NCBI GenBank assembly: GCA_039545275.1
Contig: BCHS01000009.1
Coordinates: 620,001-684,000, forward strand
Direction: 5' to 3'
DNA from: Pseudomicrostroma phylloplanum
Taxonomy: Eukaryota > Basidiomycota > Exobasidiomycetes > Microstromatales
Length of the DNA: 64,000 bases
Positions 1-10,961 of the stretch are shown here, piece by piece (position 1 is the first letter of the stretch; each line of letters begins with the position of its first letter). A program made the translations under genes and the position numbers. Under the pieces are notes generated by a model. The model did no database searches, was not told the DNA's origin, and saw nothing but the letters and a program-made list of their open reading frames with translations.

Positions 1-1914
1 CCCTCGCGTACCACCTCTCGCAAGCGCAAACCCTCTTCCGGCCGAGAACCGACTATCCTCACCGATGTCACCTCCCTAGCTTTGCCCACGTACTCGGACC
101 CGATGGAAGACGTGTACGATACCCCTGCAACAGACGAGGAAGATGCGCCTGCGGCCTCTGGCGGTCGCTCCTCTAGACGCTCGTCCGTCCGCGCGAGACC
201 ATCCATCAACTATGCTCTCCCAAAGCTGAACACCAAGATGCGCAAGCCCGACCCGGAAGAGGTGAGAGGCACAGGCAGCCTTTCGTCTGCAGCGCTGAAT
301 GGTCCTCCTACATTAGTGGGCACTGGAGAGGGCGAAGCGAATGGAGACTTGAAGGATATCAAGAGGGAGAGACAGATGCGGCAGGGCGTCTCCGCTGCCT
401 CTGCCTCTGCCTCGTCTGCTGCTGCACGCAAGAGTTCTGCACCTCATCCCGCCAAGAGTCGCACCTCGAAGAGTGGCAGCCGGTCCTCACATCTCAATGG
501 AGAAGCAAGCGCAAGCGAGGATGAGGAGGCTGATGGGGATGATGAGCGCGGTAGGAGCAGCGCGCTCAACAGCGAGCTGGAGAGCTCTGCTGACGAGAGG
601 GAAAATGAGCATGGCTCCGTGCACAATGCTAATGGCTGGCCGAGACAGGGTGTCAACGGCGATCGACGTCGTACAAAATCGCACACGCCCATCTCGTATC
701 AGGAAAGCGAAGACGAAGGCGAAGACACAATTGTCGCTTCTGCCCCTCCCGCCGCAAGCTCCGCACGGTCAGTCTCTGCTCCCACTCGTCCTGCCGCTGC
801 AGTAGCTCAATTCACCGACTCGGATGAAGAGATCGAGGTGGCTCGCAGTAGTGCGGCTGAACAGGAGCACGACGAGGACGGAGATGTCACGATACCCGCA
901 GCTATCTCTGCCTCTGCTCCTGCTGGCCCTTCGTCACGCGTACAGGCTCCTATGAGAACAGCGTCTGTCGGGTCGGCTGCGACGACGAGCAAGCGACCCG
1001 TTTCTGCTTCGAGTGCCGAGGGCTCAGCAGCGTCCCGGGAGCGGGAGCGGAGCGTCTCTGCGAACGCAGTCCTTCCCTCTGTGGAGCGGGCAGCGTCTGT
1101 AGCAAGAAGTGGCTCAGCAACGGCTGGATCGGCGACAGGAAGCTCGTCGAAGCCTTTTGCCGCCGCCGCCTCTGCGAGCAGACCGAGCAGCAGCAGTCAA
1201 GCTCTGAATGGCGTCCCTCCTTCTTCCTCTTCTTCCTCCTTTCGACCATCAAGCACTTCCGCCGATGGCTCCACAAGCACAAGCACGAGCGCGAGCAGAC
1301 CCTCCCTCGCCTCTTCTCTCTCCGCCACGGCCACAGGCAGCACCACCACCGGCAGTACCACTTCAAGCTCAAAAAGACCCTTCTCGGGCGCGGGCGCGCT
1401 AACAGACGCAGATCTCGCACTCCTCGCGCAGTCCACCTCGTCCCTAGCGGATCTCACGTCTGCTAGTGCTTGGCCTTCCACACCGCAAGTGGGCGGAGGA
1501 GGTGGAGTCGCGGGTAGAGCTTACCTGAAGGGTGGGATAAGAGCTGGAGTTGGAGCTGGACCTCAAGGGGCAGGTGGAGCAGGAGCAGCAGGAGGGAAAA
1601 AGGTCTCTACGCTCAGTCGTTTCTCGAATGCCCCTGGCACGGCAGCGGGGCTAGCAGGAACAGGGCAGGGTAGAGCTCTGGGAAAGATCAAGCCTTTCAA
1701 CCTCAGCGCGTCTTCTTCGCCCAACGGGACCGCGGGGACAGCGGCAGGAGCTGGAGGTGGTGGAGGTGGTGGTGGAGCCACGGCTAGTGTTGGCGGCGCT
1801 GGTGTTGGGGGCGCAGGAGTTGGAGGTATTGCAAGGAGCAACACCACCTCGAGCGTGCCAGGGGGAGCAGGGAATGAGAATCGCGGGCCGGCGTCGACGA
1901 CGTCTTCGTCCTAG
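1..1914 (+). CDS. SGO1: Shugoshin C-terminal part (5' partial)
   Basis: The frame is open from base 1 to a TAG at 1912-1914, so the gene begins upstream of the window. Shortly after a basic segment comes GGRSSRRSS followed by INYALPKLNTKMRKPD (about 217-255). This matches the Arg-rich, Tyr-containing C-terminal shugoshin box that binds phosphorylated histone H2A at centromeres in this family. Shugoshins recruit PP2A and protect centromeric cohesin. The N-terminal coiled coil that would confirm the call is outside the window. After the box there are about 550 residues of Ser/Ala/Gly-rich low-complexity sequence, including a Gly9-type run near 1755-1785, which is long for the family. No intron signal is needed. 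Confidence rests on the single C-terminal motif. Confidence 0.78.
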   Translation, partial: PSRTTSRKRKPSSGREPTILTDVTSLALPTYSDPMEDVYDTPATDEEDAPAASGGRSSRRSSVRARPSINYALPKLNTKMRKPDPEEVRGTGSLSSAALNGPPTLVGTGEGEANGDLKDIKRERQMRQGVSAASASASSAAARKSSAPHPAKSRTSKSGSRSSHLNGEASASEDEEADGDDERGRSSALNSELESSADERENEHGSVHNANGWPRQGVNGDRRRTKSHTPISYQESEDEGEDTIVASAPPAASSARSVSAPTRPAAAVAQFTDSDEEIEVARSSAAEQEHDEDGDVTIPAAISASAPAGPSSRVQAPMRTASVGSAATTSKRPVSASSAEGSAASRERERSVSANAVLPSVERAASVARSGSATAGSATGSSSKPFAAAASASRPSSSSQALNGVPPSSSSSSFRPSSTSADGSTSTSTSASRPSLASSLSATATGSTTTGSTTSSSKRPFSGAGALTDADLALLAQSTSSLADLTSASAWPSTPQVGGGGGVAGRAYLKGGIRAGVGAGPQGAGGAGAAGGKKVSTLSRFSNAPGTAAGLAGTGQGRALGKIKPFNLSASSSPNGTAGTAAGAGGGGGGGGATASVGGAGVGGAGVGGIARSNTTSSVPGGAGNENRGPASTTSSS

Positions 1915-2266
1915 CTACAGTAGCTAGCTAGCTGAAGAGATCTTGCTTGGGCTCACTTTGTCACAATGTAATGTAGACGCTAGAAACGCAAATGTGCATC
2001 GTACCGGATACAGTTGAGGAAAGAGGAGCTGCATAGCGGGGTGCGTGTGACTGGGAGTATGATCTTTACTATGACTATGGCTATGACTACGACTATGATC
2101 GGCTACATACCGACGCTGCTACCGATACTGGAACTGAGACTGATATTGGTACAAGAGAAGGGAATGATCCACAAAACAAGCTATACATATACAGAAGAAA
2201 CAACCCAGAAGGCGAACCGTGCCTGCGCCTGCCCCCTACAGAAGAAGAAGAAGAAGAAGGGGACCA
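1915..2266. other. Convergent 3' intergenic spacer
   Basis: It lies between the shugoshin stop and the stop of the minus-strand seven-TM gene. It holds a short run of near-perfect 'actatg/actacgactatg' triplet-like repetition (about 2067-2100) and a purine run of AAG triplets (2239-2260). I see no gene. The short frames here are overlapping and have no family resemblance. Confidence 0.6.
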
Positions 2267-4930
2267 TCACTCATAAGTCTTCCGATCCCTCAATCGTGCC
2301 TTGCTCAGCCCACCGCGCCACGTCCAGCTGGTGAACTGCTGACCGGGGGCAATCTCCGTTGCCGAGCCCGAGCTGGAGCTTCTGGCGGTGCCGGTCGCCG
2401 CAGGATCGTGCTCTTGCTCTTGCTCATCCCCTTCCTCTTCTTCCTCGGGCGTTCGCATCGGGGTCTGCAGGCTCTGCCGCGGTGCAGAAGCTTCCGGTGC
2501 TGCGTGCCTGGTAGCGGCAGAAGGAGCGGGTCTAGGAGTGCTCGCGGAGCCTGGCTGAGCACGCACATCGTGCGGTCCGCCCTCTTCTTCGACCCACACG
2601 CCATCCTCCTCGTCTTCCGAGAGGGCTGCGGCGTCTGCGTTTCCCGCGCCAGTGCCAGGTCCGGTCCCGCCCCGTGTCGCGGCTGAGGAGGTGCGTGGGA
2701 TGCTCGTGCTCGTCTGGTCCCGTGCGCCTGAGCCCGAGGCTGACGCTGACGCTGACGCGCTGGAGGCGGGATAGGCAGTAGAGCTGAGGCTACTAGGTGT
2801 GAGCGGATCAACGGGCAGGCTCGTAGATGAAGCGCGAGGGGCCAAGCCGAGTCGGTCTGTGTTGTCTCGAGACAGTGAGGTCGTCCTGTTGGCATTGCCG
2901 TTGCCGTTACCGCCAATGGCTGAAGATGTCCTCTTGGAAGCGCTTGACACACGTCCATCTCCATTCATGGACTTCTCCCTGCTGGATCCCACCGTGGCGG
3001 AAGACTGTCGCCTGCTCCCTGTGCCGTGCGTAGTATTCGCACGACTGTTCCTGCGACTCTGCGAGGCATCCTGGTCCCGGTCAAGCATCATCGTCCTAAG
3101 ACCCGGCTGGCGGTGGCCTCCAAGCACCTGGCTCCTCACAATCGATTGTTCATCAGCTGCTCTCGCGGCGGCTGCAGCATGGGCGATTCTCAGCCTCCTC
3201 ATGCGCTGCTGGATGAAGTGAGGAGTGTATGCCTGCAGCAGGACCGAGGCACGTTCTGCGAGACCCCGAGCGGAGGATCGCCCAGAAGTCGTCGCTGAGC
3301 TTCCAGCGGCGGAGACTGGCGTGTCGTCGTCATGGGCATCGGCAGCTTCGTCATTCTCGGGCGCAACCACGGAGACATTGGTGAGCTCGTGAGGCTCAGC
3401 GCCCTCTGCGGCTCGCGCTGTGGCAGCGTTAGTCCTCCTTGTACCATCTTGTTCGCCTGAGGTCCGTATCGCTTGCAGTTCCATGTTGTCCGAGCCAGCG
3501 ACAGCTTGGTCTTCAGCTGAATCAGGCCTCTTCGGTCTCCTTCTACTGAGTGTGCCTCCAGTCGATGAAGAAGAGGTCGTCTTTTGACTGGTGTCTCCGG
3601 TGATTTTGTCCTTGAGTTTCTTGAAGCCGATGAGGATATCAGAGCCTTCTTCACCGCCCTGATTCTCCGCCTTCCTCTTCTGCCGCTCTAGCCTCTTCCT
3701 CCTCCTCTCGGCCCTCTCTTCTCGATCTTCGACCTCTCCAATACCCATTCCGGCTCCTACCCACCACCAGAAGCCCAGCCAGCTCTGCCAGAGTGTGAGG
3801 GTCCAACAGATGTCCGGCAGCCACCAGAGCCGATCGTATCGTATCTGCACAAAGGACATGACTGTATTCATGATTGCGAGGCCCATGGCTCCTCCTCCAA
3901 AGGAAGCTGTGCCGCCGTCGCAGCGCCATGCTCTTCGCCGATTGACGAAGCCTCCCCAGATGAGGAGCGCACACGAGTACAGAAGAGTGAGGGTGCTGTT
4001 GCAGATGTTGCGAATGGCGTCACCGAGATCGCTCGTCTTGACGTCGTCCATCGGGGAGAGCTCCGTGAACTCCATGCCTGCTGCAATGACAGCTAGTGGA
4101 CCCAGCATCCAGAGGATCAAGCGAGCCTCGAGTGCAGATGGGTACAAGAGCGTCAGATATTGAATGTGTGTGAGGTGGATGAGAAGTGTGGTCATGGCCC
4201 TCATGACAAGGTAGAAGGCACACCGTACCATCGACCAAGATCCATCGGTGGGTGGTATGGCAGCGGCTAGATAGTCGAAAGTGTATGGCCAAGTATGGCT
4301 CTGCGCTTGCAGGGAAGAGAAGATGACGCTGAGGTAGACGATGAGGCTCAAGAGGAGCATCAGCGTGCTGCAGATCTGGAAGATCCAGTTGCCCCTACTA
4401 AGAGGGAGATGGTACTGCACGGTGAAGAGCAGATGCACGGCAATGACTGATACGAGGGCGATGTTGATGCCAGTGACGAGAATCTGAGCAGGCATGGAGA
4501 ATGCGAATGCCGGCATGATCGCCAAGAGATTATCACGAGCGTCCGCCTCCGAGGTCGCCGAGGGCTGTCCAGAGATATCAGTCACCCCAGTCGGAAGGTG
4601 TACTGTGCCACTGCCGGACTCGACGGTGTCCGTGGTGGTATATGTCGTGGTCACTGTTGCTGAATCCGAGGCGTCCTGCCTCTTTGATAGGATATTCAAC
4701 ACCACTTCAGGGGCAGACGTCTCCTCTGCTTGGTATACGGGCTGTTGGTAGCGCAGTGTACGGCTATTGGCAGCACTAACTGACATGCCCAAACCATTCC
4801 CTTGCAGGATGTCCTCGACGCTACCACTGCCGCTGCCATGTCCGCGCTGTGGCCAATCGCTGGTCCTCGGAGCATATGCAGCCTGATCTGCGAGGGTGGA
4901 CCTCAGGAGGGAGACGGCCGAGGCTGCCAT
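2267..4930 (-). CDS. Uncharacterised seven-transmembrane protein with long disordered tail
   Basis: Single-exon frame of 887 residues. Residues about 140-400 contain seven hydrophobic helices; the second begins near GNWIFQICSTLML and the last contains WWLPDICWTLTLWQSW. They are followed by a strongly basic amphipathic segment (ERAERRRKRLERQKRK) and then about 460 residues of Ser/Gly/Ala-rich sequence. The N-terminal ~100 residues have no clear signal peptide. The topology, with a basic segment right after TM7 and a long Ser-rich tail, is receptor-like, but I recognise no rhodopsin, PalH/Rim21 or fungal GPCR signature and give no function. It shares a 569-bp divergent upstream region with the RING gene at 5500. 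Confidence 0.75.
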   Translation of the reverse strand: MAASAVSLLRSTLADQAAYAPRTSDWPQRGHGSGSGSVEDILQGNGLGMSVSAANSRTLRYQQPVYQAEETSAPEVVLNILSKRQDASDSATVTTTYTTTDTVESGSGTVHLPTGVTDISGQPSATSEADARDNLLAIMPAFAFSMPAQILVTGINIALVSVIAVHLLFTVQYHLPLSRGNWIFQICSTLMLLLSLIVYLSVIFSSLQAQSHTWPYTFDYLAAAIPPTDGSWSMVRCAFYLVMRAMTTLLIHLTHIQYLTLLYPSALEARLILWMLGPLAVIAAGMEFTELSPMDDVKTSDLGDAIRNICNSTLTLLYSCALLIWGGFVNRRRAWRCDGGTASFGGGAMGLAIMNTVMSFVQIRYDRLWWLPDICWTLTLWQSWLGFWWWVGAGMGIGEVEDREERAERRRKRLERQKRKAENQGGEEGSDILIGFKKLKDKITGDTSQKTTSSSSTGGTLSRRRPKRPDSAEDQAVAGSDNMELQAIRTSGEQDGTRRTNAATARAAEGAEPHELTNVSVVAPENDEAADAHDDDTPVSAAGSSATTSGRSSARGLAERASVLLQAYTPHFIQQRMRRLRIAHAAAAARAADEQSIVRSQVLGGHRQPGLRTMMLDRDQDASQSRRNSRANTTHGTGSRRQSSATVGSSREKSMNGDGRVSSASKRTSSAIGGNGNGNANRTTSLSRDNTDRLGLAPRASSTSLPVDPLTPSSLSSTAYPASSASASASASGSGARDQTSTSIPRTSSAATRGGTGPGTGAGNADAAALSEDEEDGVWVEEEGGPHDVRAQPGSASTPRPAPSAATRHAAPEASAPRQSLQTPMRTPEEEEEGDEQEQEHDPAATGTARSSSSGSATEIAPGQQFTSWTWRGGLSKARLRDRKTYE

Positions 4931-5499
4931 GACTGCGCGCGGGCAGAGTCGACGGCGCTTAGCCTAGTAGTGAGGGCCCGCAGTCCAAACAGGACGATGA
5001 CGGCAAGAAGTGAGAGAGAGACGTGTACAAGAGGTGATGGATGGATGGTAGGATGATGCCGTGCCAAGAGCCATGATGGATCGCAACCACCCCACCATTG
5101 CCTGGCTTGAGTTCGAAGTCCGCCCGCTCCCCGCCTGGCCTGCAGTCAAGTTCTGACAGAGGCGCTTCCGTACTTCCTCCACCAACCAACACCATCAACT
5201 TGTTCTATATCTTGGCTCCCATTGGCATCCTCTTGGCCCCTCAGTCGTCTGGTCTGCCCCGCAGTCATACCTCGCATCGGCTCTCTCGGCCCCAAGCTGC
5301 GTCTTGCCGCCCTCCCTGCGGAGACCGGGCTGCTGTCCGGACGGCTTCTCCATACCGAGCATCGCACAACATACCTACATAGCATCGCAACTGAGCTTCC
5401 TTGTGCCACCGCCTTCGGGGCCCACCTGGCTCTAATAGGTAGCGTTAATTAGCCCAGACTGTTGTATCAGCTCTTTGGCCTCCACAATCCTTCACAAAC
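4931..5499. promoter_or_regulatory. Divergent intergenic region
   Basis: 569 bp between two start codons facing away from each other (4930 minus, 5500 plus), so it should hold both promoters. I see no TATA box or repeat that stands out. Short frames on both strands overlap each other and are not credible genes. Confidence 0.5.
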
Positions 5500-7365
5500 A
5501 TGTCGCAAGCCATCGATCTGACAGCGGACGCAGACTCCCCTCCTCGGCCTGCACCACCAGCGCTGACTCTGCCCGTAGGAAGAGGAACACCTTCGGGTCC
5601 TGTCGGAGGCACAGGCAGCAATGCTACGGCCAGTAGTTCTGCCACTCCTTCAGGTGCTCCTCCCTCTTTTCTTGATACAGTGATAGGCAGCTCCGGCAAC
5701 CGAAGCAACGCTGGGACATCGGGTGGCGCCAGCTCCAGCTCAAGGAGGCCAGGTGGCAGCAGCTCCTCATCATCGACCGCGAGGCCAGGAGCTGTCCTCT
5801 CTCGGCGCGATCGTGACTTCCTCAACGAATCGAATGGTAGCTCGAGTTCGTCAGCTGCAAGAAGGAATCGCGCCCCGCTGCCAAACAGTAGAAGACCCTC
5901 TAATTCAACCAGTCTCCCTGATGGTGCAGGTACTACGGTCTCTGCACCTGGCGGCCGTAGACCCATGGTCAGGGATCCGACCGATGATGGCTTTGAGCTG
6001 ACGGGAATGTCAGAAGGCGCTAGACAAGCGGCAGAGAGGGCCCGCCGAGAGGCAGAAGAATCGCAGCGGTGGAGACAAGGTCAGTAGATTCATATCGTCC
6101 AGTATACCGCCGCGGAGATCCACTACCCGATCCAGTGCCCCTGACATTGTACCTGCACTCCTTACTCCCTTTGAACCGCAGACTTCCTCAGCGCGAATGC
6201 TCGAAGTACTCCAGGCTCCTACGGCGCAGGTCCATCCCAAGGCACTCGGAATCAGACTGGTCACGCTCCAGCCACACGGAGTATCTACACCGGACGCACT
6301 GATGACCCAGACTGGGAGAGGATGCTCAGAGTACATGAGACTGTCGCACCTGGACCACATCGACCTGCGCCAGCCCGACACCGCGGTCCCTGGGCAGCTC
6401 TGCCCGGCCAAGACGGCGACTTCTTCGGTGGGCTTTTCAACTTCGCCGATGGAAGAGGTCTCGACTTGCACAATCTCACCAACCTACTTCGAGTCCATCC
6501 GCAGGGTCCTGCACGGGGAGGTGCAGCCACGAGAGGAGGTCATCGGCCACGCCAGTCCCCTCATCTGGCTCTGCAGATTCCCACCAAGCACGACTTCAAG
6601 ATGGTGTTGAATCACAGAGAGCGGCCAGTGAAGGTGGGGTTCTCCTTCGGCATCATCGAGCCGCCTTTGGACGTCGAGACATACGAGGAAGACCCCCGTA
6701 TCATTCGAGGCGCTCTACCCGATACAAGTCCGATCTGTGCTGGCTGTGACTGTGCTCTAGTGCTGGGAGGTGAGGGGAAGAAGAGGATGTGGGCTCTGCC
6801 ATGCGGCCATGTTGTAGACGGACGATGTTACGAGCGGTACCGCGCAGGCGTCAACGCCAAGACTGCCAGGGAGCTCGCGCACGGAGAGGTGGAGAGGGAG
6901 AAGAGAGAGCAGCAACACACAAGGATCACGGATTTACTCGCTGGCGCCAAGCGTTCCCACCCCGACGAGGCAGACAGCAGTGCTACAGAGGACGAAGACG
7001 TATTGCCGCCCCCGTCAGCCAGACTGGCGACAGGTCCAGAAGGTCTCGACCCCAAAGGGAAAGATCGAGCCATCAGTCCATCGCTGCCGTCCTCTGCAGT
7101 CATCGTGGGAGAAGGCAGTGCTTCCAGTACGAGCCGAGCTCTGCGTCATCGCGCCATGCAGCAAAGTGAATCGTCAGCAGCTACTACTCCACAGTTGTCA
7201 CCCAAGACAGTATCCAAGAGTAGTAGCAGCCACAAGGGTCAGACATCAGAGGCTGTCGAATCGGAGCGACAAGTGGCAACCTTTACGTGTCCTGTGGACG
7301 GCTGCTCACAGAGGATCTCGACGAGCCCGAATAAGCCGAGCAGCGCGATCGAGCTTTACATCTAG
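5500..7365 (+). CDS. RING-type zinc-finger protein with N-terminal SUMO-interaction-like motif
   Basis: Two exons, 5500-6079 and 6182-7365, joined by a 102-nt intron (CAAG|GTCAGT ... CCGCAG|AC, phase 1). Residues 5-10 (AIDLTADADS) look like a hydrophobic SUMO-interaction motif with acidic flank. The middle has CAGCDCAL, then LPCGHVVDGRC, and far downstream FTCPVDGC. These supply a RING-like set of ligands in which the last Cys pair lies about 140 residues after the CGH...C part. The rest is Ser-rich. SIM plus RING suggests a SUMO-targeted ubiquitin ligase of the Slx5/RNF4 type, but this is inference: the ligand spacing is atypical and I could not compare homologues. Kept without a symbol. Confidence 0.7.
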
Positions 7366-7686
7366 AGACGACGCCTCAGTCGTATTGTCCCATGTTCCAT
7401 GCAGTTCAGGACCGCGGCTGGTCTTGTTCAGCTTCGGGAGCGCCGCTGCTGCAGAGATGTAGACGGTCCCTGACTCCGGTCAATCTCCTGCCGTCCTCAC
7501 TCCTCAGCCCCGATCCGCGATGTGCGGAGGCTCTACTCCTCTTGTCCTCCTTCACCATAACAATGATACCAACTTATGCATCTCTTGATCGAGTCATTCT
7601 CTCGTATCACTGTCGGAAAATTCGACTGAGAGCTGTGTTTGCATTGATACCGGTATATCTTCTCCTTTCTACATACTGACCGCCGA
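7366..7686. other. Convergent 3' intergenic spacer
   Basis: 321 bp between the RING gene stop and the SYS1 stop. No gene or repeat seen. It is slightly richer in A/T than its flanks, as expected for paired 3' ends. Confidence 0.5.
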
Positions 7687-8931
7687 TCAAGTGCCAGAAG
7701 CAGGGGAGCGCAGCTTGTCCATCTCGATGGATTCTCCCTCTGCCTCCCTAGCTCCAACTATGGGGGCCTGTCTCCCGCTACCTCTCCCACCAAAAGGACT
7801 ACTCCTTCCTCCACCAGAAGCGCCCATGGTGGGCTTCTTGAGCATCCGATCCGTCTCCTCTGCCTCGTCCCCCTCAACATCCTCTGTCTCCTCATCAAAG
7901 AGGACATGCGGAGCCCCAGCCTCTCCCTGCTCAGCAGCCCCCGCTTCACCAGACACCTCCTCTCGCGCCCTCCCACTGCCCACCAATCCCTCCCCCACGC
8001 TCACGTTCATCTCCCGCCCAATAGCCACCCTCTCGCTCCAGAGCACACAGCAGACTCCGTGCAGAAGCATCACACCCCACCAGAAGAGGGATGTGGGAAT
8101 GGATGAGGTGTACCAGGAGGTGAGGAGGAGGTTGAGGAGGTGGAGAGTGAAGACGTGGTCGAGGATGTGTTTTGGGCGACGGATGATTGTTGTTAGGAGG
8201 AAGACGCTGAGAGGGAGGGGAAGCGGAGGGGGATTGTCAGTTTCAGCCCGAACTGCTATGCTCAGACGTGCTGAGCGACGGAACACTCACTCGACTGCGC
8301 ATGCCAATGCCCACGCCATGGCGATTGCCCATCCTCTCCAGGGATCCCTCGTCGACTTCCACTCCCACTGCTGCAGATCGCTCTCCGCCTCTGAGCCACC
8401 AGTACTGCCCAGCTCATCTTGAATCTCTTGAGCCGTCTCGCTGCTGCTGCTGGCTTGCTGCGCCGTCGCGCTGCTCCCTTCTCGTATCACCCGCGGGGCA
8501 TCGATGAGTACAGGCGGAGGGCCCCCAGCACCAGCGATGTCGCCTAGCCAGACACTGCCCATCTTCCAATGCACTGCGACTGTTCTGTCTCCCTCGTCTA
8601 GCCCTTCCAGGAGTTGCTCTTTACTCAGTCCCTTCCTCCAGCTCAGAAAGTCCTCCCCGAGGGGGGACCAATCGAATGTGGTGCGCGAGGAGACCTCCCT
8701 CCAGTCCAGTACCATGCCCACCTGCGCTGCTCCTCCCTCGAAGTTGAGCGGAGAGTCGAAAGTGAGTGTGGAGGCTGGGGCTGAGGAGAGGGCGGCGAGG
8801 AAGGGAGGGGTGAAGATGGAGAGGGTGAGGTAGTGGAGACTGAGCAGGGAGAGGATCTGATATAGGGTGGAGAGGGAGTCTGTCCCGCTTATGGGCGACT
8901 GAAAGGACGAGGTTGGGAGCAGATTGGCCAT
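7687..8931 (-). CDS. SYS1: Sys1 family Golgi membrane protein
   Basis: Two exons, 8931-8291 and 8206-7687 (intron 84 nt, GTGAGT...CTCAG), encoding 386 residues. Exon 2 has RPKHILDHVFTLHLLNLLLT followed by SWYTSSIPTSLFWW, the signature of Sys1, which anchors the Arl3/ARFRP1 GTPase to the late Golgi for vesicle tethering. Exon 1 supplies the first membrane segment near the N terminus. Yeast Sys1 is about 200 residues. The extra length is an insert between TM1 and TM2 plus an acidic, Gly-rich C-terminal tail after the last helix. The tail lacks recognisable domains. The gene is divergent from YEA4 with about 320 bp between starts. Confidence 0.9.
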
Positions 8932-9252
8932 GCTGGGCAGTAGTCGAGGCGACCAGCGGTGGGTATATCCTATGCTGCCCCGAATGCCCCAGTCTGTGTT
9001 CTGGAGGGATCGTACGTCGATCGGTGGTGGTAATGGTACGGATGGGAGCAGCAGCAGTCGCGGCAGTCAAGGAAGCGAGCGGAGATCTTGCTTGGTCGGT
9101 GCTGCAGCGACGGAAAGGGCAACGTGGCAATGACAGGGGCCACAATTCCGGGGAAGGACCTCACACACCAACACACCTTCAACCGCTGTACACCTCTCAC
9201 CACTCCCACCATCCTCAACGCTAGCTGTCAGTCAGCAGCTGCGTCTCATTAC
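8932..9252. promoter_or_regulatory. Bidirectional promoter region SYS1/YEA4
   Basis: 321 bp separate the SYS1 ATG (minus, 8931) and the YEA4 ATG (plus, 9253). Both products are Golgi/ER membrane proteins, so co-expression is plausible but unproven. No sharp core element seen. Confidence 0.45.
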
Positions 9253-10791
9253 ATGGTAGACAAGCGCAGAGCTGCGCCCTCATCGCGGGCCAGCGGAGCT
9301 CCTGCCAGCCATGAGCAGAGCAAGGGCCAGCCCAACGGGCAACTCACCTCCTCGTCTTCTCCCTCCTCCACTACTGGTCTCAACACCTCCCTCCTCTTGT
9401 CGGTCATCCCGCAATGGACATGGGTCCTCTCCTTGATCTTTGTCGGCTGTTGCTCCAATGCCTACTATCTAGAGTCTTCCACCTCGCAGATCCCCAACCT
9501 GGGCACACTCATCACCTTTCTGCAATTCCTCTTCACCATGCTCCTCGCCCTGCCTTCGCAGCTCGAGTCAGCCTCCAGCTCTAGCTCGGGTGACAAACGG
9601 GGGCTCGCTGGAATCACATGGAGACGGAACAGGGTACCGCTGTCGAGGTGGGGGGTACAGGTGCTGCTGTATGCCTCGACGACGTTGCTCAATAACACGG
9701 CCTTTGCATACGATGTGCCCATGCCGGTGCATATCATCTTCAGGAGTGGAGGGCTGGTGGTGAATATGCTCATGGGGTGGCTGGTCAGGGGAAAGAGGTG
9801 AGCAGAAGAGTACATTGGGGGCGCTACATTTCCAGTGGGCAGAGCTGACTGAAGTTCGACAACTCAAATCTCCCTCCCTCTCGTGCTCTATAGGTATTCA
9901 CTGCTGCAGATCACCTCTGTCCTCCTAGTGACCTTCGGCGTCATCCTCTCCACAATATCTACCTCTCCCTCTCCTCCACCCTCAGCAAGCACAGACTACT
10001 CCTCCTCCTCCTCCTCCTCTCCGGCCGTCTTTTCCAAGTACTTCATCGGCATCTCCCTCCTCTTCCTCGCCCTCTTCCTCTCCTCTCTCATGGGCATCTG
10101 GCAGGAGATTACATTCCAGCGGTACGGAAAGGACCACTGGCAAGAGGCCATCTTCTACTCGCATGCCCTCTCCATGCCACTCCTCGGGCTTAGGATGGGA
10201 AACCTCAAAGAGGAGGTGGGGCTGGCCATGGCGAGCGAAAAGGCCTGGCTAGGCATCAACGCTGCAAGTCAAAGCAGGCTCGCCTCAAAGGGGGACGGGG
10301 CCGGGGGCTGGCCTCCTCCGGGGGGCATCTGGGACTTCTCCTTCCTCCTGCCCTTCCCATCCCTCTCCTCCCTCCTACCCAGCGCAGGGTTCTACCTTCC
10401 CTCCATCCTCCCCCTCCTAGCACTCAACATCCTCACCCAGCTAGCATGCATAAATGGCGTCAACAGACTGACCGCGCGCGTCTCCTCTGTAGCCGTCACC
10501 CTCGTCCTCGTAGTGCGAAAAGCGGTCAGTCTAGCCATTTCTGTGCTTCTGGTGGGTGGAGCGAGGGGAGGAGATATGAAGACGTTGAGTCTGGGAGCGG
10601 TTGCGGTGGGAGTGGGGACAGTTGGGTATGCTTGGGCTAGTAGTGGAGGAGGGGCGGCCAACAGTGAAGGCAAGAGCGAGACGGCGGACGGGAGAGAGAA
10701 GAGCGTCAAAAGTGCATCGAGCTCGAGAGATGCTCGGCCGTCTGCGGCCAGTGCTGATGCGGTCCGTCGGCGGTCAGGGAAAGTTCGATGA
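9253..10791 (+). CDS. YEA4: UDP-N-acetylglucosamine transporter, Yea4/SLC35B4 family
   Basis: Exons 9253-9797 and 9894-10791 (intron 96 nt, AAGAG|GTGAGC...CTATAG|G), rejoined at GKR-YS. Multi-pass nucleotide-sugar transporter. Motifs include NNTAFAYDVPMPVHIIFRSG, VVNMLMGW, and GIWQEITFQRYGKDHWQEA followed by FYSHALSMPLLG, all typical of the SLC35B4/Yea4 branch that carries UDP-GlcNAc (and UDP-xylose in animals) into the ER/Golgi lumen for chitin and glycan synthesis. The chosen ATG precedes a short Ser-rich cytosolic N terminus. Upstream in-frame Met codons (9088, 9130) would add a segment without family resemblance. A Ser run (about 9976-10020) and a Ser/Ala tail are local expansions. Confidence 0.92.
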
Positions 10792-10961
10792 GGCGACAGT
10801 CTGTTTGCAATACCACCACAACTAGACTTCTGACTTCGGCTGGGCGCAGTGACACAAAGAGGAGAGTGAAGCGAGGATATACATTTGGGGATGGTATGGA
10901 CAATCGCGTTCGCTCTATTCACTCTCGGTCCAGTCTGTTTCTAGTCTCGGTAATCCTAGAC

